The position numbers and the translations under genes were made by a program. A stretch of 54,902 bases of DNA from JANQKX01 sp039028695 (lineage in GTDB: Bacteria; Pseudomonadota; Alphaproteobacteria; Kiloniellales; Kiloniellaceae), in assembly GCA_039028695.1 (NCBI GenBank), contig JBCCHN010000025.1, positions 1 through 54,902 on the forward strand. Direction: 5' to 3'. Positions 50,070 through 54,902 of the stretch are shown here, piece after piece (position 1 is the stretch's first letter; every line of letters begins with the position of its first letter). The notes beneath the pieces were generated by a model, which saw only the letters and a list, made by a program, of their open reading frames with translations, did not search any database and had not been told where the DNA came from.

Positions 50070-50153
50070 CTCACATCTCCTTCTAAAACGTCTCGGCCCA
50101 TTGGCCTTTGTTTTTTACTCTTTTGGTCCCGATTCAACCGACTGACATGCGCG

Positions 50154-50194
50154 CCTCCGGCCGGCCTCTGCAGACTGCCAGATTCGGCCGGAGG
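50154..50194 (-). repeat. Perfect 9-bp stem hairpin between VOC gene and gabT
   Basis: CCTCCGGCC (50154-50162) pairs with GGCCGGAGG (50186-50194). It lies directly downstream of the VOC gene stop and resembles in sequence the CCGGAGG hairpin after the binding-protein gene at 8.2 kb. No T-tract. Confidence 0.4.
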
Positions 50195-50211
50195 TCGCTC
50201 ATTTCAAAGCC

Positions 50212-50733
50212 TTAGGCTAAGGGCGCAACGATAGCCTGATCATCGGTCGGAGCCGACAGGACATCGCCGGAAACCTCGCCGCGAGCCTGCGCCCGGATTT
50301 CATCGGACGCAACCCTTTTCACCTTGCTGGCAATGGACCAGACATGGCCGAAGGGATCGATCAATTTGCCGGACAGATCACCCCAATAGGTCTCATTCAA
50401 GGGCGCGACCGGAAGGGCACCGACCTCAAGCGCGTTTTGCCAAAGGGTTTCCGCATCCTTGACATAGAGGTGAATCAAGGTGCCGGAGCCACCCAATGCC
50501 GCAGGCGACAATATGCCGTTGTGCGGCTGTTCGTCACATAAGAACAGGACTGAGTTGCCGATTTTGAGCTGGGCGTGAACCACGGTCATCCCATCCTCGG
50601 CGGTGAACCGCTCGACTTCCTCGGCCTCGAAGGCCGCTTGGTAAAAGGCGATGGCCTGGGCCGCGCCCCGCACCGTCAAGTATGGGGTGGCGGTGCGAAA
50701 ACCCTTGGGAACCGGAGCAACTTTATCAACCAT
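50212..50733 (-). CDS. VOC-superfamily (glyoxalase/PhnB-like) protein
   Basis: A 173-residue protein with one pair of beta-alpha-beta-beta-beta modules: TPYLTVRGAAQAIAFYQAAF, AQLKIGNSVLFLCDE, LIHLYVKDAETLW and KLIDPFGHVWSIASK, the PhnB-like pattern. Despite the name, PhnB-like proteins are mostly of unknown function. AGGAGA lies before the ATG at 50733; a longer frame to 50829 would run through the palindromic control region and is rejected. Confidence 0.84.
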   Translation of the reverse strand: MVDKVAPVPKGFRTATPYLTVRGAAQAIAFYQAAFEAEEVERFTAEDGMTVVHAQLKIGNSVLFLCDEQPHNGILSPAALGGSGTLIHLYVKDAETLWQNALEVGALPVAPLNETYWGDLSGKLIDPFGHVWSIASKVKRVASDEIRAQARGEVSGDVLSAPTDDQAIVAPLA

Positions 50734-50802
50734 ATGCCATGTCTCCTCTCGTTGTGAGGCCCTTCCTAGTCGGGCCCTTTTGGCTGGGAGTGATACCTGA
50801 GC

Positions 50803-50856
50803 ATGCATGTCATGCATTGCAATTTCCAAACATCATGGATAATGATGTTTGGAAAT
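50803..50856. promoter_or_regulatory. Perfect 15-bp inverted repeat plus ATGCATG palindrome
   Basis: ATTTCCAAACATCAT (50822-50836) and its exact inverse ATGATGTTTGGAAAT (50842-50856) flank a five-base centre GGATA. Just to the left, ATGCATG-T-CATGCAT spans 50803-50817. Both lie in the 143-base gap between divergent genes, the large repeat ending 20 bases before the rightward ATG. This is either an operator for a dimeric repressor of one or both genes, or an mRNA leader hairpin. Confidence 0.6.
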
Positions 50857-50876
50857 CTGGTATCATAGGAAACACC

Positions 50877-51257
50877 ATGGATCAAGATGTAAAGATGGGC
50901 GTGAGCATGGGCATCACCCAAGCCGATATCGCCCACCTGCGCGCGCAGGAACGCCTGGGCGAATACGCCGTGGTCTATCGGGTGGCCCGCCAGAATATGG
51001 GCGGCGGCTTCGGCGATCAGGACCGGCACCCCTTTGCCTGGGCGGTGTTGGTCTACGTGGACGGCCAGGTGGCCCGGCTGTTTTCCGCGCGGGGCGCGGG
51101 GCGGGAGTGGAACAGCCTGGACCGACTGGAAAAATGGCTGCGCGAACAAGGCTTTTGGTACTGGTGGACCCGCAACGATTTGGAGCCTTTGGGCCTGCCC
51201 TTCGAGGAGCCAGGCGAGCTTCCGCCACCCGATTTGCCGCCCCCAATCACCTTTTAG
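50877..51257 (+). CDS. Conserved-looking protein of unknown function
   Basis: A 126-residue protein. The central part reads YAVVYRVARQNMGGGFGD, FAWAVLVYVDGQVARLFSARG, then REWNSLDRLEKWLREQGFWYWW with a Pro-rich acidic tail. The alternation of strands and a Trp/Tyr-rich helix suggests a compact alpha-beta fold. No family was recognised. AGGA lies before the ATG at 50877; the frame is open further upstream, but that stretch is the control region. Sequence here is visibly more GC-rich than the left part of the window. Confidence 0.6.
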   Translation: MDQDVKMGVSMGITQADIAHLRAQERLGEYAVVYRVARQNMGGGFGDQDRHPFAWAVLVYVDGQVARLFSARGAGREWNSLDRLEKWLREQGFWYWWTRNDLEPLGLPFEEPGELPPPDLPPPITF

Positions 51258-51265
51258 GCCGACTT

Positions 51266-52219
51266 TTAATCCGGAGTCGGGGCGGTCGCCTCACTCGGCT
51301 GGTGCAAGGCCACACCCAGCATCACGAGGCCTACGCCTAAGAGGTCCCAAGGGCCCGGCCACTGCGCCAACACGATGGCACCCAGGGCCGTCGCCGTTGC
51401 CGGTAGCAAGGAAAGCATGACCGCGAAATGACTTCGCGACGACCTGGACATGACCAAAAGATCACAAATGTAGGGTAAAACAGAGGAACAAAGACCCACC
51501 CCGACGGCAGCCAACAGCAGCAAGGCGGAGTCGAAGGCCCGCAGAGCCTCGCTCAAGCCGACCGGCCAAACGGCGATAAAGGCCACGGTCATGGCGGCGC
51601 CCAAAACCTGTAAACCGCTGCCCGCGCCCTGACGGGCCGCGCGATGGCCGAGCACAATGTAAAGGCCGAAGAGAATCGCGTTCAGCCCGGACCAAATCAG
51701 CCCCCAGAAAAACTGATCGTCCTCGAGGAGGCTCACGCCCTGCCAGCCCCCCGCCCCGCCCAGCAAGAGGGCCACACCCCCGAAGGCCAGGCCCAAGGCG
51801 GCGGCATTGCGGCGGCTGCGCAGACCATAAAGCGCCAGTCCCAAGACGGCCAGGAACTCCATCGCCGCCACCAAACTCATGGGCAGGCGCGCCAAAGCCA
51901 AATAAAAGGCGCAGTTCATGCCCGCCAAACACAGGCCGAGCCCCAGGACCAGGGGAATGTGGCCCCGCGGGCGAGCCGACTCCGAGCCGCGGCGGGACCC
52001 ATGATTTCCGACCAGAAGCCGCCAGGGCTTGGCCCAGGGTAGAAAAAACAGCGCCGCGCTGCCGATTCGCAGCCAAGCCACGCCCAAGACCCCGATGGCC
52101 GGGAACAGGAGCACCGCAAAAGACGGACCCAAATAATGAAAGATCGCACTGACCACGAACCAGAGGGACGGCGGTAGGGCACCGGCCAGGCGATCAGCGG
52201 TCGGCAGCGGTTTTGACAA
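51266..52219 (-). CDS. EamA/DMT-family exporter (RhtA-like)
   Basis: A 317-residue inner-membrane protein with about ten hydrophobic segments in two EamA repeats (for example FAVLLFPAIGVLGVAWLRIG, and YICDLLVMSRSSRSHFAVMLSLLPATATALGAIVLAQ, here cited in part). The pattern fits RhtA-type amino-acid exporters. The start is TTG with AAAGG upstream; no early ATG exists. It is divergent from an Lrp/AsnC regulator, the usual pairing for an amino-acid exporter. Confidence 0.84.
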   Translation of the reverse strand: MSKPLPTADRLAGALPPSLWFVVSAIFHYLGPSFAVLLFPAIGVLGVAWLRIGSAALFFLPWAKPWRLLVGNHGSRRGSESARPRGHIPLVLGLGLCLAGMNCAFYLALARLPMSLVAAMEFLAVLGLALYGLRSRRNAAALGLAFGGVALLLGGAGGWQGVSLLEDDQFFWGLIWSGLNAILFGLYIVLGHRAARQGAGSGLQVLGAAMTVAFIAVWPVGLSEALRAFDSALLLLAAVGVGLCSSVLPYICDLLVMSRSSRSHFAVMLSLLPATATALGAIVLAQWPGPWDLLGVGLVMLGVALHQPSEATAPTPD

Positions 52220-52272
52220 GGATCGGAAACCTTTCTTTGAAGATTTCCTTACGATAAGAATACCAATCGGTT

Positions 52273-52321
52273 GAATAAATAGACGATCAATGGTATTTCT
52301 TACTGAATTTATTCGATCAAT
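52273..52321. promoter_or_regulatory. Candidate Lrp-type operator
   Basis: Contains CGATCAAT twice (52284-52291 and 52314-52321, 30 bases apart) and the inverted pair GAATAAA (52273-52279) / TTTATTC (52308-52314), in an AT-rich pocket right before the Lrp gene. Repeats of this kind suit multimeric Lrp binding. Confidence 0.35.
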
Positions 52322-52328
52322 AGGATTT

Positions 52329-52862
52329 ATGAATAATTTGCCTTACTTTGAAAAATCAACACTGGATGCCATCGACGCCCAGCTTGTGGCGGCCCTGGCC
52401 GAGGACGGGCGGGTCACCACCGCCGCGCTGGCCCGCCGGGTCGGCCTCTCGCCGCCGTCTGTGGCCGAGCGCATCCGGCGCCTGGAAGACTGCGGCGTGA
52501 TCCAAGGCTATGGCGCCAAAATTTTGCCGGCCGCCCTGGGCCGGCCCCTGTCCGCCTGGATTCGCATCCGCCCCATGCCCGGCCAGCTCAAGAAGACCGC
52601 CGAAGTGCTCTCTCAACAGGGCGCCATCGTGGCCTGCGACCGGGTTACGGGGGAGGACTGCTTTATTGCCCGGGCCCATGTGGCCTCGGTGCAAGAGTTG
52701 GAGACCTTGATCGACAGCATCATCCCCTATGCCATGACCAACAGCGCGGTGGTGCAATCCTCCCCCGTCGCCCCGCGCCTGCCGCCCCTGCCCACGCAGG
52801 GCCTGCGGGCGTCACGGAGCCGCCAGGGCAAAGCGCCGGCTGGAGCAAGAAATCATGAGTGA
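52329..52862 (+). CDS. Lrp/AsnC-family transcriptional regulator
   Basis: A 177-residue regulator with an N-terminal HTH (DAIDAQLVAALAEDGRVT, LARRVGLSPPSVAERIRRLED) and a C-terminal ligand-binding domain (LSAWIRIRPMPGQ, GEDCFIARAHVASVQELE). The ATG at 52329 fits the family; an upstream ATG at 52290 is less likely. It is divergent from the exporter, which it probably controls in response to an amino acid. Its end overlaps the start of the HAD gene by eight bases. Confidence 0.85.
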   Translation: MNNLPYFEKSTLDAIDAQLVAALAEDGRVTTAALARRVGLSPPSVAERIRRLEDCGVIQGYGAKILPAALGRPLSAWIRIRPMPGQLKKTAEVLSQQGAIVACDRVTGEDCFIARAHVASVQELETLIDSIIPYAMTNSAVVQSSPVAPRLPPLPTQGLRASRSRQGKAPAGARNHE

Positions 52863-53565
52863 TCCCTATCTCGATCCGCCCCTCGACCCGCAAGACTTCG
52901 ACTGGATCATCTTCGACGTGGACGGCGTCCTGCTGGAATTGACCCCGCCGGAGACGGCACTCTTTTTGCAGGCCTTCGCGCCCCTGGGGATTCACACCGT
53001 CAGCGACGACTGGAACAGCTATAAAAAACGCAACGACCTGGAAATCGCCAAAGAGGTGATCGAGACCCATTTTGGCCGTCCGGCCCGTGAAGACGAGGTC
53101 GCTGCGGTGATCGCGCATTATCTGCGCACCATTGAGGTGGGCCTCACGTCAGGCACCCTCCGGCCCAAGGTCCTGCTCGGCGTCCCCACAACCCTGGAGG
53201 CCCTCAGCTCGCAAAGAGAACGGGAGGGCCGCCCCCGCCTGGGCCTGGCCTCGGCCAACCTGGAACAAGCCGCCCGCCTGCGCCTGCGCGCCGTCGGCCT
53301 GGAGGCCCCCTTCGAGGTCGGCGGCTTCGCCGAGCACGGCACCAACAAGACCGAAACCCTCACCGCCCTCATCATGCAAAACGACATGCCCCCCAACCGA
53401 GTGCTCTTCATCGGCGACCAATCCTCGGACACGGCTGCGGCGCTGGAAAACGGTGTCACCTTTTTAGGAATTGCCAGCGAGCCCGAGCATCAGGCAAAAC
53501 TGAGACTGGCCGGTGCCCAGCTGATCGCGCCGGATCTTCCGACAGCGGGTTTACTGGGGAGGTGA
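52855..53565 (+). CDS. HAD-superfamily hydrolase
   Basis: A 236-residue HAD phosphatase with motif I IIFDVDGVLLEL (around 18-29), motif II LGLASANLEQ, the motif III lysine in HGTNKTETL and motif IV VLFIGDQSSDTAAAL. A helical cap lies between motifs I and II. It overlaps the Lrp gene and is therefore translated with it. The substrate is unknown. Base composition is strongly GC-rich up to its end, then drops sharply. Confidence 0.84.
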   Translation: MSDPYLDPPLDPQDFDWIIFDVDGVLLELTPPETALFLQAFAPLGIHTVSDDWNSYKKRNDLEIAKEVIETHFGRPAREDEVAAVIAHYLRTIEVGLTSGTLRPKVLLGVPTTLEALSSQREREGRPRLGLASANLEQAARLRLRAVGLEAPFEVGGFAEHGTNKTETLTALIMQNDMPPNRVLFIGDQSSDTAAALENGVTFLGIASEPEHQAKLRLAGAQLIAPDLPTAGLLGR

Positions 53566-53684
53566 AGCGGAGATTCTAAATGCACTATCTCTCCACTTAT
53601 AAAAATCACTCCCCAAATTGTTGCGCGATTTTTCAGCCCATAGGCTAAAAAGCCAACAGAGTGAGCAGTTCGGTTTGACAGATT

Positions 53685-53882
53685 TTATTTTTCAAATTTT
53701 ACTTTCCAAACTCTTAGAACTTTTTCGGTCTCGTAATCCTTAATCGTATCCACAAAACTGACCGCCTCTTTCCAAGACATTGGCCTTGGTGATCGAACCA
53801 AGAAGTCCTTACCGTTTTTGTTCAAGCTGATAAAATATGCCATTTCTCTCATCGGTTTATTTGAGTACTTATCGAAAAACAT
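53685..53882 (-). CDS. Small protein of unknown function
   Basis: A 65-residue protein in AT-rich DNA: a Lys/Arg-rich sequence with SLNKNGKDFLVRSPRP, SWKEAVSFVDTIKDYETEKV and RVWKVKFEK. It has no signal peptide or membrane segment. No family was recognised. Codon use differs strongly from the genes to its left, suggesting foreign origin. An open frame on the other strand over the same bases is less protein-like. Confidence 0.45.
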   Translation of the reverse strand: MFFDKYSNKPMREMAYFISLNKNGKDFLVRSPRPMSWKEAVSFVDTIKDYETEKVLRVWKVKFEK

Positions 53883-53915
53883 TGCCGGTTCGAATGATAT
53901 GAAAACGCGGTCGGG

Positions 53916-54047
53916 CTATTCACGAGCACCCATCCCGACTGGATCTGCGCCGCATCTTGGGCACAGGCCGGGATCATGCTTTTCGTCATCCGACAGGAAG
54001 CTCCAGCAGTGGTTGGCTTCGCAAAATGCTTCGATTCGATAGATCAT
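53916..54047 (-). CDS. 43-residue CxxC (zinc-ribbon-like) protein
   Basis: A short frame from ATG 54047 to TAG. The protein, MIYRIEAFCEANHCW to GLCPRCGADPVGMGARE, has Cys9, His13, Cys14, then Cys29-x2-Cys32, the spacing of a small zinc ribbon. GGAAAA upstream is a weak Shine-Dalgarno. It lies in the AT-rich end region but is itself less AT-rich. Related small zinc-ribbon proteins exist in many genomes, mostly of unknown function. Confidence 0.5.
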   Translation of the reverse strand: MIYRIEAFCEANHCWSFLSDDEKHDPGLCPRCGADPVGMGARE

Positions 54048-54191
54048 GACTCGGTTTTCCAAAAAAACTGACCAAACTCCAGGCCATCGATCGTATCTAG
54101 CAGAATGTATTTGCTATTACCTTATGAATAAAATTCTATCTTCAAAGGAACGCCGATCACACTAATCGAAGAAATAATAAGAAGATGTACA

Positions 54192-54533
54192 TTATTCATT
54201 GTTGAATAAATGTATCTCCCCCCCCTTTTCGTGAAATTTTTTGAGTTTCTCTAAAGACGCTACTCCGCTAAACATCATAAATACAGAAAAGAGCATTGCT
54301 AAAATAAAACAAATGAAAAGCTTTCGGGCAAGTTTCTTGTATCTTTGGCTCACAGAATCCAATGACGCATCGGAATAGAAGGGCAATACATAAAATGGCA
54401 CAAGTATGGACTTCTTAGCATGGAACCAAAGCCTAATTGACGAGTATATCGAACCAATCAAGAAACCAAATCCAACAACGCTGGTTGAGAACACAGCTAA
54501 TTTCAATAAGGCGCGTAGGCTTTCATCATCCAT
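54192..54533 (-). CDS. Small membrane protein of unknown function
   Basis: A 113-residue protein with two membrane segments (LAVFSTSVVGFGFLIGSIY, residues about 12-30, and LFICFILAMLFSVFMMFSG, about 72-90) separated by a basic, aromatic loop. The DNA is AT-rich with foreign-looking codon use. No family was recognised. The ATG is the first in the frame; no strong Shine-Dalgarno is visible. Confidence 0.45.
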   Translation of the reverse strand: MDDESLRALLKLAVFSTSVVGFGFLIGSIYSSIRLWFHAKKSILVPFYVLPFYSDASLDSVSQRYKKLARKLFICFILAMLFSVFMMFSGVASLEKLKKFHEKGGEIHLFNNE

Positions 54534-54902
54534 CTCTGCTCACGCAAGATTTTTTAGGGATAGTATATTGTAATAAATGTAAATAGGCATTTTTGGTGGC
54601 TCAAAGAGGTAAAGCATTTAGAAACAAGGCCAAAAAACCGCGGTTCCAGAATATTTGGAAATTCAAGCATGACCCAATTAATGGATGAACGAGCTTCTTT
54701 GAATTGAGATAAATCCAACAATCATATTCAGTAAAACAGGTTCAAATGAGGTTAACTTTACGGGCTAACCACGCCTCCCATAAGAAACGTAGGGTCTCAA
54801 AACAGTAAACTCAGGTAAGCTAGAGTGACGATGTTGAATACCAGCATCGAATCGTAAGGAGATGACGCCGGTCCGGCCGTGCTTGGACTACCGAGACTTG
54901 AA
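54534..54902. other. AT-rich right end without a convincing gene
   Basis: About 370 bases. A GTAAGGAG followed at once by ATG near 54862 starts a frame running off the window, but the Shine-Dalgarno is too close and only 13 codons are visible. No tRNA, repeat or mobile element end was recognised. Confidence 0.5.

Noticed and set aside
54217..54240. C-run followed by T-run as a terminator
   Set aside because: No complementary stem is present on either side.
1..54902. CRISPR array, insertion sequence or prophage
   Set aside because: No regularly spaced repeats, transposase, integrase or phage structural gene was recognised.

Overview
The window looks like chromosome of an alphaproteobacterium, most likely in or near the Rhodospirillales. 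This rests on the overall moderately high GC, the gene families, and the order tsaC-type threonylcarbamoyl-AMP synthase / FAD-linked hydroxyacid dehydrogenase / MATE pump. No rRNA, tRNA, CRISPR array, insertion sequence or prophage was recognised. Organism assignment is inference from gene content only.

Layout. 0-5.1 kb: end of a rhodanese, then a TauD-type dioxygenase divergent from phnW (2-aminoethylphosphonate transaminase), a HAD phosphatase and a long-form proS. 5.3-11.9 kb: an SDR with a degenerate active site, then an inward-facing set (Tat-exported peptide-type binding protein, alpha/beta hydrolase, amidohydrolase) divergent from an XRE regulator, and a Rieske oxygenase of the quaternary-amine type. 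12-16 kb: MATE pump, FAD-linked dehydrogenase and Sua5-type protein in one leftward run. 16-19.7 kb: 2OG oxygenase and SixA phosphatase facing a leftward ParA plus CYTH/CHAD pair. 19.8-20.7 kb: a near-consensus Pho box, a nested stem-loop and a decayed serine hydrolase gene. 20.7-25.1 kb: leftward TetR-HAD fusion, photolyase and MFS exporter. 25.3-31.4 kb: a second orphan binding protein with a strong terminator, a GFA protein, TetR and DUF3592 genes, a periplasmic glycerophosphodiesterase with its own Pho box, a flavodoxin-type reductase and a methyltransferase stump.

31.7-38.1 kb: a 66-residue gene with a terminator, MBL hydrolase, MFS pump, a double-GFA protein, DUF1810, HAD, rhomboid protease and a second orphan ParA. 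38.4-45 kb: a rightward operon of L-carnitine dehydrogenase-thioesterase fusion, acyl-CoA dehydrogenase, ADP-forming acyl-CoA ligase and AMP-forming acyl-CoA ligase. 45.1-46.7 kb: three short rightward genes of unknown function, the first two sharing an N-terminal motif. 46.7-50.7 kb: GFA protein, amidase, gabT and a VOC protein. 50.8-53.6 kb: a visibly GC-richer block (unknown protein behind a perfect 15-bp inverted repeat, EamA exporter, Lrp regulator, HAD). From about 53.57 kb the DNA turns AT-rich and holds only small unknown genes.

Themes. Phosphorus acquisition and storage recurs: phnW, glycerophosphodiesterase, CYTH/CHAD and two Pho-box-like sites. Use of quaternary amines and amides is the second theme: Rieske oxygenase, carnitine operon, amidohydrolase, amidase and gabT, and two peptide-type binding proteins. 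The most interesting leads are the Pho box with its structured downstream region, the ParA-CYTH/CHAD-SixA neighbourhood, the TetR-HAD fusion, and the paired small proteins at 45 kb.
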